Source: Ichthyophthirius multifiliis
Lineage: Eukaryota > Ciliophora > Oligohymenophorea > Hymenostomatida
Direction of reading: 5' to 3'
Assembly: GCF_000220395.1 (NCBI RefSeq)
Contig: NW_004086932.1
Location: forward strand, 1-64,000
DNA length: 64,000 nt
The position numbers and the translations under genes were made by a program. This document shows, piece after piece, positions 26,751 to 40,667 of the stretch. A model generated the notes under the pieces. It did no database searches. It was given only the letters and a program-made list of their open reading frames with translations, and had not been told where the DNA came from. How positions within the stretch are numbered: the first letter of the stretch is position 1; the number at the start of each line of letters is the position of its first letter.

Positions 26751-26892
26751 AAAATAAAAATATATATATTTAACTACATAAAAAATATATTTAAATATTA
26801 ATTTATATAAATATATTTAATATATATATATATTAATTATGTATATTTATATCATTTATGTTAAATATGGATTATAGTTTGAAAATATATTT

Positions 26893-29108
26893 ATGATTGA
26901 AAATATTTTAAACGAAAGAAATATTAATAAAAATTAGGAAAAAATTTAAATATTAATTCAAAAAAATGATTATTAAGATTATACTTAATAAATTTTTTAA
27001 AATTTGTTAAAATATGGAAATTATTCAATTTAAAACTAACTTAATTAATTAAAAATATATAAAAAAAATGATAGTAAAGAATAAAACTAAAACTAAAACA
27101 TTTAATAATGGGACTAATAAAACGAATAATAATTTTAACAAATAAGAAATGATAAAAAAAATGTTTATTATGATTAAATAGCATCATCAAATTGGTTATA
27201 AATAAGCTTTTTACCTTTCGTTTAAAAAGGTATATAAGAAAATTTAGGGATAAAAAAAAGAGGTTATATATTAAAAATAATAAAAATATATGTAAATATA
27301 TTTAAATATTAAAATTTAAACTAATACATATATAAATATATTTATATTTATCTAATATATATTTTTCTATATTTAAATAAATATATATATTTATATATTT
27401 ATATATTTATATATTTTTATATTTATATATATATTCATATTAATTATTTTTATATTTTTTATTTAGATAATTTACTCTTTAAATTTCAAGATTAATAAAA
27501 TTTAAGTTTTGAAGAATTATAGTTTTTAGCAAATACTAGCTAATTATATAATTAATGTTTAGATAAGTAAAAAATTCAGTAAATTTTAAATATTATCGAT
27601 CCTTCAATAATAAACGAAGTAATATAATAATAATATATATATTTTATATTAATTTTTAATTTTTAGATGGAAATTTTCCTGGCCGAATAAATAATTAGTA
27701 ATTATGAAGAAATTAAGATTAAATTAAAAAAATCTCGATAATAATTTTTAATTTAAAAGTAAAAATGTTTACAAAAAGAATAAGAAATTCGTGAAAAAAA
27801 AAAAATTTTCTAATAATTATAAGAAAAAAAAAATAAATACATCAAAAATAAACAAGACTATATTAAAAATATATTTAAAAAATCTAAATAAAGCTTCCTA
27901 ATGTAGATATATTAGGATCTGAGTTTATAAACTAATTTTTAAAAGGGTAAAAACATCTGATGAAGTAATAAATTGCATATAAAACTTATAAATGATGACT
28001 TTGAATGAACTTTAAGAATAGAAAATATTAAAATTAAGAAAAGAAGAATTTTAAAAATATTAAAAAAATCGAATAAACATACTTTGCAATAATAAATAGT
28101 AAAATTATAATAAAAAAACATATAAATTTCCTTCAAAACTATGTATAAAAATTGAAAATAAAAAAGACTAATAAATTCTTTTTAAAAAAAACCAAAAATA
28201 TTCGATTAAAATAAAATTAAAGAAATCTAATAAAATTTCCTAAATTTTTATACTGGAGGCCCCCCTCCTTCTGATATTTTAAAAAATGAAAAAACCGAAT
28301 TTTTCTCGAAAAATTAATCATATAATAAATAATAAATATAATCAATAATTAAAATACAAAGCTTTTTTCGTAAAAAAAATAAATAGAAAATATTCCAAAA
28401 ATTTAAAGATTAAAAAAAAGCTTAATATAATCATTAATATAAATAAATAATTGAATAAATAACAAATATATAACCTTAATATATAAAAATTTAGAAAAAA
28501 GCTTCCTTTGATTAAAAAAATCCATCTATAAGTTAAATTTACTTATCTTTTTAAAGAAAAAAAAGCCTTGTAAATGATGTATTTACACCGAACAATTAAA
28601 TAATAATAGAAAAAAAATCCTAAATAAAAAAAAGAATACAAAATTTTTCCTTTTAAATTTAATCTCCAGTAAATAAAGATTTATTAAATAAATAAAAAAA
28701 TGACCAAAATGAACATATATTAAACTAAAAAGTAAATTTTATGAAAAAAAATTAATCTTTGTAAAAATTAAGAAGTATTTCTTAATAAATAGATATTAAT
28801 TCCCCTTTATAAAATAAATAGCATAGTTTTAAAGTTTAAAAATTATTCTTTTCGATATAATTCGAATCATTTGATACATTCATTAAAATGGGATTTCGAT
28901 TTTCGTAAGAAGATATTAATACTTAAGATAATTAAGAGAATACTCCTTTACATATTGCTTGTAAATTTAAAAAATTAGATTTTGTTTAATGGCTAATACT
29001 TAATAAAATAGCAAATCCAAATATAAAAAATTTAGAAGGAAATACGCCATTACATTATGCTTTTTTATCAAATTAAGAAAATGTATTTATTAAAAAAAAA
29101 AAATTATA

Positions 29109-29162
<54 letters not shown>

Positions 29163-29471
29163 TTATAAGTTTGGTAATTAATTCTGGTGGTGATTTAATA
29201 TATATTAAATAATTAAGGAGAAACTCCAATTATTTATGCATCTTAAAAAGCATTAGAAATGTTTGGACTATAAAATGCAATAGCTAAAATAGATTTAAGA
29301 AAAAATTAATAATTATAATATTTATAAGATTTCGATAATAATAAATTACTTGAAAAAAATATTTAGAAAAAAAAAGATTATTAATGCGGAAAATCTTATT
29401 TTTAATATAATTAAATTTAAAATTCTTTATAAGAAACAATTTATAATTAGTAAATAAATTCTTTTGTATGA
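26893..29471 (+). CDS. IQ-motif and ankyrin-repeat protein
   Basis: A multi-exon plus-strand gene (introns 27263-27466, 27619-27666 and about 29081-29161). After a Gln/Asn-rich N-terminus and a coiled coil (QKEQEIREKKKIFQQLQEKK) comes the GC-richest patch of the window (TGGPPPSDIL near 28255). A probable IQ motif follows (IIKIQSFFRKKNKQKIFQK), then ankyrin repeats: NTQDNQENTPLHIACKF, NIKNLEGNTPLHYAFLS and NNQGETPIIYAS. IQ motifs bind calmodulin; ankyrin repeats mediate protein contacts. Frame changes near 27950, 28185 (an A8 run) and 29205 interrupt the gene; the first could instead be a 70-nt intron. The start could be 26839, but the ATG at 26893 begins the protein-like sequence. Confidence 0.68.
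29114..29160. repeat. TA microsatellite inside an intron
   Basis: A pure (TA)n tract of about 46 bases forms most of the last intron of the IQ/ankyrin gene. Such tracts recur in introns and spacers throughout the window. Confidence 0.85.
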
Positions 29472-30077
29472 ATATATTACTTTTATATAAATGGTTTTTT
29501 TTTTTTTTTTTTCTGATATTTATATTTAAAAAAATATAATTTTTTCTCAACTTATATTATATGATATATTTATTTTTCTAATTATAAATAAGATCAATAT
29601 AAACTAGATTTATTTTAAAAAATATTTTCTTTAATTAATCTATTTTATTTTTAGTTTTTTAAAATTATAAATATTTATTTTAAGTATATAGTATTAATAT
29701 AATAAAAACTAATTTTTTTATTTTGTTTTATTTTATTTTTTAAAAATAAAAAAATTATAAATCATTTTCATGAAAATTTTATTTCGTTTTTTAAAAATTA
29801 ATTTTATTTATATTTTAATTATTATCATTTTTAAGTTAATTATTTATAAATAATTTTATAAAATTTCTTCTTTTTTAAGATTTTCATTATATTATTATAT
29901 TTTTGATAGGATATTTAAATCTATTAAATATTAAATAGAAAAATATTTTTAATAAATTAGAAAATAAAAATTATTTTTATTAAAATTAAATAAAAAATAT
30001 ATAAATAACTTTTTTTTTACAATACATTATATAATAACCTAAATAAATAAAAAAAATTAATATAAATTAATATTTAA
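29472..30077. other. intergenic region between convergent genes
   Basis: About 600 bases between the 3' ends of the IQ/ankyrin gene and the Ca2+-channel gene. It has T- and A-runs only and no frame of protein-like composition. A polyadenylation signal cannot be told apart from background in sequence this AT-rich. Confidence 0.6.
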
Positions 30078-30826
30078 TCATTTTAAATTAAATTTAACAT
30101 TTATTTTATGTTCATTTATACTTAATTTTTTTTCATTTTAATTATGAAAAACAAATTCAATAGGTAATGTAACTTTTTTATCAATATGAGTATTTAATTT
30201 ATCATTATTTTAGATACAACTACTACTATTTAATTAAGTATCAAATTTTTAAAGGGACGGGCATTTCGATTTATTATCTTAATTTTTTTTATTAATTTCT
30301 TTAATTTTTCTGTCATAATATAGATTATCCTCCTAAAAATCAAAAAAATCATCCTTGTATATTTACGTATCAGGTAAATAAACGAAAAAATTATTAAAAC
30401 TACTAAAAATAGTAGGAATAAATGTATGTTTTATATCTTCCCGTTGAAATTTTATAGTATTTTCTCGTTTAATAATTTTGTTTTAATTAGAATTTTTTTA
30501 CATATTAAATAAAATAATTTTATCATTTTCCTCTTTTATTTCAGTATTAATATTAAAAAAAATATCTTATTATGATCTAAAATTTTCTTCTATTTCTTAG
30601 TCTTCATCAGTATCATCACTTTCGCTCGAAATATCATTTTAATCAATTAAAGTGTTTAATAGTTTATTTTAAATTTGTAAACTATATTTCTTCCAACTTT
30701 TATATGACATTTCAACAAATAAACGACTTACAATTGGATTTACACCCTAAGTGACTTTTAATTAACTAATTTTTTATTTGGCTAAATTTTACTATATAAA
30801 ATTATTATATAAATTTATATATATGC

Positions 30827-30867
<41 letters not shown>

Positions 30868-31682
30868 ATTACTTTTTTTCTTTTAATATTAATTCTTTTG
30901 AATGTATTTTTTTCTTCATTTTTTATTAATTCCAGTCCTTTATAATACTTTTAAGCATACTCTTTATTTTCCTATATTTTATATTGATTATTAACATCAT
31001 AAATACTATCAATTAATGAATATTTTTATATAAAAAACATAAGTTCATTAAAGTATACATATCCTTCTTCATAATCACAAATAATATTCATTTACATAAT
31101 ATTTTTAGCAGCTATTTACTTTTATTAGACTTTAAATTTTTCTACTTTTTATTCTAATTCTTCATTTTTTATATCTTTAAAATTTTCCTTTATTTTTTCT
31201 CTGAAAGCATTTTCTTTTTATTTATACTCAAATCCTTAAGGCATTTTTAATTCTAAATATAAATCTGTTAAAAGTCTTTCACTAATTTTAATTCCATGAT
31301 TTTTTTAAGTATATTTAGCCCAAACACTCTTAAAGTTTTCCTCAAATTCCTTAAATTCATTCAAAGGATTATCACTATTAATATAATTCTATTCAAATTA
31401 ATCTACAATAATAAGAATAAATAAATTCATCATTACAAATTAAACCACAATAATAAAAGCTATAAAAAATAAAGAAGCCCAACTATTACCACTATGTATT
31501 AAATCAAACATATAAATATACCAATTTTCACCTGTACTGCATATAAATAACAAATTTAAAGATTAATGAAAATTAGAAAAATTTCTATCATTAGATATTA
31601 AAGTTCCTTATCTAAAAATAAAAAAGATAAAATGAATTATATATCATAAATATGTAAATGGTTATAATTATAAATAAATTAA

Positions 31683-31738
<56 letters not shown>

Positions 31739-33293
31739 AATATCTTTATTTACATATATACATTTATATATATACGTATATACATTTTAAATATACTTTT
31801 TATTGTATTTATATATTATTTTTATAATTATTGATTTACTTTATATCTCCAAATAAAAAAACAGCCAAGATTGAAAAAATGAAATAAACTAAAAATAATA
31901 AAGCCGTAACATTTAATAAAGAAGGTAAAGAATAAATAACTGTCTATATTATTTTTTATAAATTCTCAAAGCTTTTTATTAATTTAAATAACCTGGAAAC
32001 TCTTAAAACTCTAAAAACTCTAGCTATCTAAGGTCCTATTTTAAGAAAGTTAATAAAACTATTTCCAGTGAAACTCATAATAATATCTAAAATAGAAGTC
32101 ATAACTACAAAAAAATCAAACTGATTCCATCCCTTGTAAAAATACCCCCTAATTCCATATGCGATCATTTTCAATAAAGCCTCTATTATAAAAACAGCCA
32201 TAAAAAAAGTATTTATATTATTCAATATATCATTATAAGTAATAGGAGCAGTTTCATAAGCCATTCCCATAGTCACAATATTTAAGATTATACAAATCAT
32301 CACTATTGTATCTAAAATGGAAGACTCGCAAAATTTCCAGACATAGAATATATACTTATTATCAGGCGGTTTTAAAGATAAATAATCAGGATTAGACTTC
32401 AAAATAAGCCTTTGCAATTCAATCCATTAAGCTTAGCTATCGGTAAGGTATTGATTTTTTGATTTTTTAGAGGCTAAATTATAATTAAAGGACATAATAG
32501 CTACAAATAGATTTAATAAAAACAAACTGCCAATGAAAATAAAAACCACGAAAAAATGACAAAATAATAACTGTTGTTTTTAACAGGACCAACTTCATCG
32601 GCATCTAAAAAATAAAATAAATAATTTGGCCATCCCTCAAGTGTAGAAAGTACAAAAAGAGTCAACATTCCATTCCATATATTGTCAAAATTAGTATCTC
32701 TAGTCTTCCAAGAAGCCCCATTTATTAAATTACATTAATATTAATGTATTTAATATTAAGAGTCATCAGTAAAGGTATAGTTTGAAGGAAATTCACAGTA
32801 TTATAGTTTCCCTTTCATTAAATTAATAGCTAATATAGCAAACATTAACCAAATTAAAATTAAAACCAAAACTACGTTCACAATACCACCAACAGACTCC
32901 AATAAAGCAGTTACGATTAATTTCATGGAACGATTATGGGATATAAATCTTAAAGGACGTAAAGTACGTAAAAGTCTTAGTATTTTTACAACACTAAGGT
33001 TTATTGATTCTACACTAATGTCAATTAAACTACTGACAACAATAAAAAAATCCAATTAAGACCATTCTTCACGTAAATAAGAATTCTTATCTAAAATAAA
33101 ACCAAATGATAAGGCTTTCAAAAAAGCTTCAGTAGCGAAAAACACAGTAAAAATAATATCAAATTTCTTACTTAAATATATTTCATATTAATCACTAGGA
33201 TTTGATGAATTAAAATATGTATCAATTACTAGCTTTATAGAGGTTAATATTATAAGACTATGAATAAAAAAAATTATAAATATTATGTAGGTA

Positions 33294-33330
<37 letters not shown>

Positions 33331-36300
33331 AATAATATATATTTATATATATATATTTATGTTACACCAATATACCACTTTCAAATTATTTATGTTTAAC
33401 TATTCTATATGCTTGTATTCTTATTTTGTTTTATTAACTAAAAATAAACCAAGCTTTTTTACATTTTATATCTTCGAAATCTTATTTTTTTTATTTTTTA
33501 TTTTAATCATTATCAATGTTATCATTTATATTATTTTCCATATATTCTTCTTTTGAATTTTAATCGAATTCTTTTTTCGAACTTATCTAAGATTTTTTTA
33601 ATGATTATTTTTCGTTTAAATTATATGTATTTTTTTTTTAATTAAAGCCTTAACTATATTATAAATTCTAAGTATACCCAGATTACATTAAATAACCAAT
33701 TGATTGATTCAAAAGTTATGTAGCATCATTTACATTATTAAAATCTATATCTTCCTTTACATCTAAACCTTAAAAATATTCTTCTTTTTCTTTATCCAGT
33801 CCTTCTTAATTGAAAGAATCCATTACAATTGCTAAAAGTAAGTTCAAAAGTACATAATTTCCAACAAAAATCCAACTTATTAAATATAGCAAACTAACAA
33901 TAGGATTAATATTTGAAGTTAAACATGAAGTTTCTATATCATTCCAATTTTCCATAGTCATTATTTAAAATACACTTAATGCTGCATTCTATAAACTATC
34001 AAAATTCATTCTTCCAGCTTCTTTTTAATTAAACTAACCACCAAAAGTTTACATTCCTAAAAAACAAATACATACAAACATAAATTTATATAAAATATAA
34101 ACCTAATAAAGAATAAATAAATATAAATAAAATCAATAGTAACAGAATATAAATAAAACTCGAGATATTACTCGAAATGGCTTCCATCATAATTTTCATA
34201 AACTACAAACTCCTAATTAACCTAGTGACTCTTAATACCCTAAAAACTCTCAAAATTCTAATAGATCTAAAAGCTGAAAATTTACTAGTATTCGAAGACG
34301 TTCCATCATTTAAAATAAGTAATTCTACAAGACTCAAGGAAACAATAATTGAATCAAAAATATTCATTTTATCCGCTATATATTCAATCACTCCCATTCC
34401 AAATAGCTTCAATCCCATATCTATAGTGAAAATAATTGTAAAAGAAAAATTAAATTAATTCAAAATATATTCCCCTTAATCACTCATGACCCCATCCAAA
34501 GCCAAAACTACAGTATTCATGACTACACATAACATTATAAAATTATCGAAATATTTCGAAAGTACAAACTTCTTAACTATTCTCCTTACAGCAAATATAA
34601 TTCCAATAACACCGCCTTCGAATTAATCTAAATCTTTCGTTTTATAAGTCAATGATTAAAGTATTTATTTATATTAATGAGCAGACTTACTATAGGAACT
34701 TTGCTATAAAACTTCCTCTAAAGACCAGGGTACTTCAATAGTGAAATTATAATTTTTCTCAGCATTCAAAAGTTCGTTTTTTCTGATATTATTATAAGGT
34801 TTTTCAATTGGTTCGAGAGCGAATCTTAGGATTTGGAGTTCTTAAGGATCTTCCTTTTCTATGTTATTTGTAGATTGAATATTATCTTTTTTTAAAGCTT
34901 TAAGGTTTTGGTTGCTTGCGAATAAATCAAAGGAGAAATTTAAATTCTCTTCTTTTTTATTTTCGGTTGTATCTTTTTTTTTTTCTTCTTTATTTATATT
35001 GGCATTTTCAGGGATTTTTTAAAAAATTAATTAGTTGGCCTTTTTCAAATCCCATTTAAAAATGGGATTATCTATGTTGAGTTTTTTTTTCATTTTATCA
35101 ATTTTTTTTTAGTTTTTGCACTGTTTATTTTAAAAACTATTATTGACTTTATTAAAACTATCTTAGTATTATAATTTATTTTATGGATTAAAAGTTTAAT
35201 TGAGTTTATTTAAAAACTAATTTTTTATATTAGGACTAGCTTAAGCATTTTTATTAAAACCACTATCTGAATGATTTATGACATTTTGATTTTACAGAGT
35301 TTATTATTGAGTAGATTTTTTTTTATAAAAAACGTCATTTTATTAATTTATCTTTGGTTCTTATTACTTTATTGAATTATTTTCGTCGTCTAAAAATTTC
35401 TATTAATTCGCATTTTCCCTAATATACTCATCTTATTAATTTTATTTCATTTATAAAACCCTGATAGTCTATTTACAAGGAATTATATTGAAATTAGCCC
35501 TTAAATTTTTCAAAGTTTTCACTTTACTGATTTATTTTCTCAATTAAACATATTAAATAGTAAACTTTATCTATTTAATTCTGAACATCCTTTTTTATTT
35601 TTTAATCTCCTTTTATTTCTTCTTTTTAGAAGGTAATACATCTTCGAAATGAAATTCATTTAAATTACTAAAAACAGCCATGGCTTTCATATATTGAGGG
35701 TTAAAAGCATTAAATTCATTATCTTCGTTTATCTCTGTTTTAGTTTTTTAAATCATTTTTAAATTTAGTCTTTTACTTAATCGTTTAGTTTCTTATCTTT
35801 TTAATTTTTAATTATTATTATCTATAATAGTTTTTTTTTTCAATAAATCAACTTTCAGAGTAATTCTCCTAGTCTTTTTTTTCTCTGATAAATTTTTAAT
35901 TTAATTCTCTTCTTTTCTCTTATTTTTTTTCTTAATAGGAATAGTTTCCATTTAAGTTTATTATAAGAATTCTACATTTTCTTTAGGATAAGTTTTTTTT
36001 TCAGAATTTAAATATATATTTTGATTCTCTATTGAAAAATGGGAAACTTATTCATCTTAATTTTCGAATTAAATTTAAGCTTAGCCATATGAGTTTATTT
36101 TTCTCTCTAAACTAACTTTAGTACCCCCAAATTCAATTTATTTATTATTTTTTTTCTATTATTTTAAACTATTTATATTAATAGGATTTTAATAAATATT
36201 CATTTCAATTGAAGAATCACCACTTTTGAAACTATCTTTCTCATCCTATTCAACTATCTAACAAATTCTTTATAAAAAATCATCTTCATAATTGTCATTT

Positions 36301-38740
36301 ACAATTTATGAATGAGATTATTATTAATTAGTTATTATAACTTATTAATTAATTTTATTTAATGTTTGATTGTTTTAAGGATTTTATTCAAATTCCTATT
36401 ATTTAGGAAAACTCTACTATGAATTTAGTATTGTATTACTAAATTTTAAGTCTTATTTACTATTTATTTAGTTGCTGCTTGAAATTTATATTTAATAAGG
36501 TTTGGATTATTAATTTTCTAACATTATACCTTAATTAATATTCCAATAAAGATTTTATATTTATTACTATTACTATTATTACTATTATTACTATTATTAC
36601 TATTATTACAATTATTAAAATTATTACTATTATTATAATTATTATTATTATTATTATTATTATATTATTATCTATTAAATCTATTAAATCTACTAAATCT
36701 ATTTTTATTTAATGTTTTAATTTTATATGGAAATATTATTTATTTTTCCAACAATTTTTGTTTGTATTTATTTAGATTACCTTTAAGTTTATTTTGCAAT
36801 TATTTTTGTGTCTAATTTATTTGGAATTATAGACATTTACCTTTAATATTTTTTTTAATCTTTTTTATTATTGAGACTATTTTCTTATTAAATGCTAGGA
36901 CTATTTAGAACTATTTCAGTATTATTATTATTATTATTAATTATAGTTATTAAGTTTTAATTTTTTGCATTTTTTTGTTAATCTATAAAATTTGTATTTT
37001 TATTTATAATTTATTTATTATTTAATTCTGTACCAAAAAATTTAATTTTTGATTGCTGTCTTTATAAAGGCGAATTACATATATTATTTATAAAATTTAT
37101 ATTAGGTATTTTCAGTTAAATTCTTTTTTTATTATTCATTAAAATATTATTAGTTTTTTAATATTAAGAGCTAATAATATTATCCATTTTTGCTTTTTCA
37201 TGAAAACTTTCATTTTATACTTAATTAATTAAAAATTCATCAATATTTTATGTAAGCAATATATTGTTTTAATTTGAATTTTTATCATTATATTAATTAT
37301 TATTATTATTAATATTATCATTAACATTATTATCATTATTATCATTATTTTCATTATTATCACTATTATAATTATAATTTTCATTACTATTATTAATATT
37401 ATTATTTATGTTATTATATGTATTATCTAATTTTTTTATATTTTTAGTATCATTTATATTATTATTATTATTTGCTCTATTTATATTATTATTTGTAATA
37501 ATATTTCTATTATTGTTATTCTTTTTAATATTTGCATTAATATTTGTTATATTATTATTATTTGTATTTATATTTTTTATTTTTTCAATATTTTATTTAT
37601 TAGTTTCCTTTTAATTATCTAATCTTTTTGATAGATTTCTTTTATTAAATAAGTTCGTCAATATTAACTAAAACCCATTATTTTTTTTATTATCATTCTT
37701 TTCTTCCGTCTATTTATATAAAATTTTATTTGAAATATATGCCCCTTTCTACTTTAAAGTCTCTAAATCAAACCCTTTCGATTTTTTTCCTGAAGTATTA
37801 TCTTTTTCTTTTTCTTTTTCTTTTTCTTCAATTTGTGATTACTAATTATAACTGACCGAAATAATAGCCAGAGTTAAATTCGTTAAAAAAAACGTCCCAA
37901 TAAAAATTGCTCCAATAAAATAAAATATCGACCACATTGAAAAAGTCTACTAAATACCTCTCATAATATCGTTCCACCCTTCCATTGTCACAACTTAAAA
38001 AACTGTCAAAAAAGACCAACCAAAAGTATCAAAATTCATAATCCCATAATTTGGGTTTCCTATAATTTTCCCACAAATGAATCTTTTTTAACTATCATAC
38101 TATTGACAATCATTTGATGTCACACAAAAAGCATATTAATTATTATCATCATAATCATATTCAATTCCAGTTTCTAGTTCTAAGCATCTTTTTTTTAAGG
38201 CTCCACTAAATAATTATAAACCACCAATAGCAAAAATAATGTAAAAAAAAAGCATTACAATAAGCGAATTCTTCAAAAAAGGCACAGCCCTAAATAGACC
38301 ACTGAGTATTTTCTTTAAAGATTTTACACTAGAAATAGTTCTTAAAGGCCTCAAAACTCTCAAAGACCTCAAAGAACTCAAATTCACATTACTATTAGAA
38401 ATTAGTAAATAAGATAAATATCCAGAAGAAACAATTATAAAATCCAACAGATTCCATGTATCCCTTAAATAAGATCTTTTATTAAATACAAAACCTAAAG
38501 CAAGTATCTTTAAGCACATTTCTAATGTATAAAAAATAAGAAAAAACATATCTAATTAAGCTATATTATCATTATCGCTGGTAGGATCATCAAAAGCCAA
38601 TACTATTGAATTAAAAATGATTACTAAAATTGTTAAATTATCAAAAAATTAACTTTTAATTATTTTTAAAGCTATATATGAAATCAAACTATATAATTTT
38701 TTAATAAATAAAATATATATATTTAAAAATATGTATATAG

Positions 38741-38779
<39 letters not shown>

Positions 38780-39490
38780 TACTTTCTTATAAATTATAAT
38801 TATTTGTAAATTATTTATATTATTGTTTTTTCAGGGTACTTTTATATTTTTTCAAAAATATTCATCTCAAATACTTTTAAACAATATTTTGGATTAATTT
38901 TATTATATTCTTCATTATATTCATCATTTAGTTCTTCTTATACTTTTTTTATGTATTTATTCACAATTTAATTATGTTTTATTTTATTAATAATGTTATT
39001 TTAACTTTCTATTGAGCTTTAATACGAATCAAAACTATCATCAATTATTGCCTCTTATATTTTTTTAAATAATTCTAATTTCTATGTTTTAAATATATAT
39101 TTGTATATGTTAATTTTTAACGATTTTTATTTTAATTTATAATTAAAAAAAATACTGCTTGCTTTTCTTATATATTTTTTTGTTAAATAATTAAATCTTC
39201 GTCGTTTTCATTTTCCGAAAAATCAGAAAAATTGTTATTTTGAAAATCTTCTTGGCTAGTATTTGTATTATAATTCATATTATCACTTTAATCTAGATTT
39301 ATTTATTCACTAAATATACTTTTTAATCTATCTACCCATTAATTTCCTTATTCTTTTTTTAATTTTTGAATTTTTATAAATTTCAAAATACATATATATT
39401 TTTAATATAGATTAGTGTTTTATTTTTGATATATTTTTATTAAATATGTTAACCTAATTCGTTTTTTTAATGGTAATTTATTTTTTTCAT
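30078..39490 (-). CDS. four-domain voltage-gated Ca2+ channel alpha-1 subunit
   Basis: The largest gene here, roughly 2,900 aa with several AT-rich introns. Four homologous six-helix domains run from high to low coordinates. S4 sensors: DI SLRSLRVLRPLRTI (~38360), DII RSIRILRVFRVLRVTRLI (~34230), DIII KILRLLRTLRPLRFI (~32960), DIV QIARVFRVLRVSRLF (~32010). Pore motifs are TMEGW (DI, ~37990), TMENW (DII, ~33955), TLEGW (DIII, ~32640) and TGENW (DIV, ~31530), giving an EEEE selectivity ring as in CaV channels. The DI-DII linker (about 37830-34590) is unusually long, around 1,000 residues, and Asn/Gln-rich. A cytosolic acidic N-terminus starts at the ATG at 39490; the stop is at 30078. One A5-run frame break (~32577) lies between the DIII pore and S6. 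Ciliate CaV channels drive ciliary reversal; that role is inferred. Confidence 0.93.
30833..30861. repeat. TA microsatellite inside a channel intron
   Basis: A (TA)n tract of about 29 bases lies in an intron of the C-terminal region of the Ca2+-channel gene. Similar tracts are at 31687-31724 and 33297-33317, also in introns of this gene. Confidence 0.8.
36550..36668 (-). repeat. ATT/ACT trinucleotide repeat in channel linker
   Basis: About 120 bases of ATT triplets mixed with ACT, reading on the minus strand as Asn/Ser-type codons. It is the most repetitive part of the DI-DII linker of the Ca2+ channel. A second Asn-rich stretch lies at about 37270-37600. Confidence 0.8.
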
Positions 39491-39913
39491 TTCTATTTTA
39501 ATCAACAACGAATAAATTATATGAATTATTTAAATTATTTAATATATTTAAAAATATATATATATATATAGTTATTTAATAAAGAAAATTATATATTGCA
39601 TTATTTAATTAAACTAAATAAAAAAATAAACAAAATTTATGTTTTGTTATTAAAAATTTTACGTTGAAATATTTTTATTGTATTTTTTTCAAAGAAAAGT
39701 ATTTTTTTATATAAATAAATTTTTTTTAAAAAAATTATAAATATTTTTAAAAAATCATCTTAATAAAAAATAATAATAATATTTTTTAATTTTTATTAAT
39801 ATAGAGAAATCTGAATACTTAAAATTAAATAAAATAGTATTGTCAATAAATATATATATATATTTTAAAAATACAAACAAATAAAAATATTTTTAAAAAA
39901 TTATATATCTCAC
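39491..39913. other. intergenic spacer upstream of the Ca2+ channel
   Basis: About 420 bases between the channel start and the stop of the next minus-strand gene. It holds (TA)n near 39555-39570 and 39850-39862, and should contain the channel promoter. No specific motif is recognisable. Confidence 0.55.
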
Positions 39914-40618
39914 TCATTATTAATATTCCGAATGTTCATTTAATCTTCCGTTAATTCCATTTTGTATTTAAAATATATTATTATTTGATTTCATTCTACG
40001 TTAAACATAGCTTATATAAATAGTAAAAGCAAAAATCACAACAGCAATAAAAATTAAAATACTAATTAATATAATTAATAAAATATTCTTGGATTATTTT
40101 TATTTAGGTTCCACATATAATTCATTATCTAAAATAATATTTTAAACGTTTGAAGATTTAATAATAAAAGCATCTTTAATAAACTCATTTTAATATATTT
40201 CAATAATATTTAACTACATCGTATATCTTCCTACAGTAGCTATTTAATCACTTAATTTAGAAAAATCAATAACAATATAAAATGAGGCATTCCCAGTTAA
40301 TTAATCAATTGTCAAATTATATCTATTAATGTAATTTTCACTATTTGAATTGCTTAAAACATTCCAATTAATGAAATTAATTTGAGGAGTAAAATCTCTC
40401 ATCCTTCCTATATAAAGATTCTAATTATCAACTACATAATCAAACCTTTCAAACCTCTACCAACTATTAGGATCTTCTCCTAAAGGCACTTCATCATATA
40501 AAATTGTATGTTCTTCCTCTACATCATATATTTTTGGTCCATTACGAATAATCATATTTTAACATTAAGCATTTGCCTTTATTTTTATATAATAAAAAAA
40601 AATATGAATATATATAAA

Positions 40619-40667
<49 letters not shown>

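Noticed and set aside
34177-34458. Plus-strand ORF of 93 codons
   Set aside because: It is antisense to domain II of the Ca2+ channel, whose voltage sensor is unmistakable on the minus strand.
32028-38549. Several separate small ion-channel genes
   Set aside because: The four segments are consecutive domains I-IV of one channel; they look separate only because TAA/TAG Gln codons and introns break standard-code ORFs.
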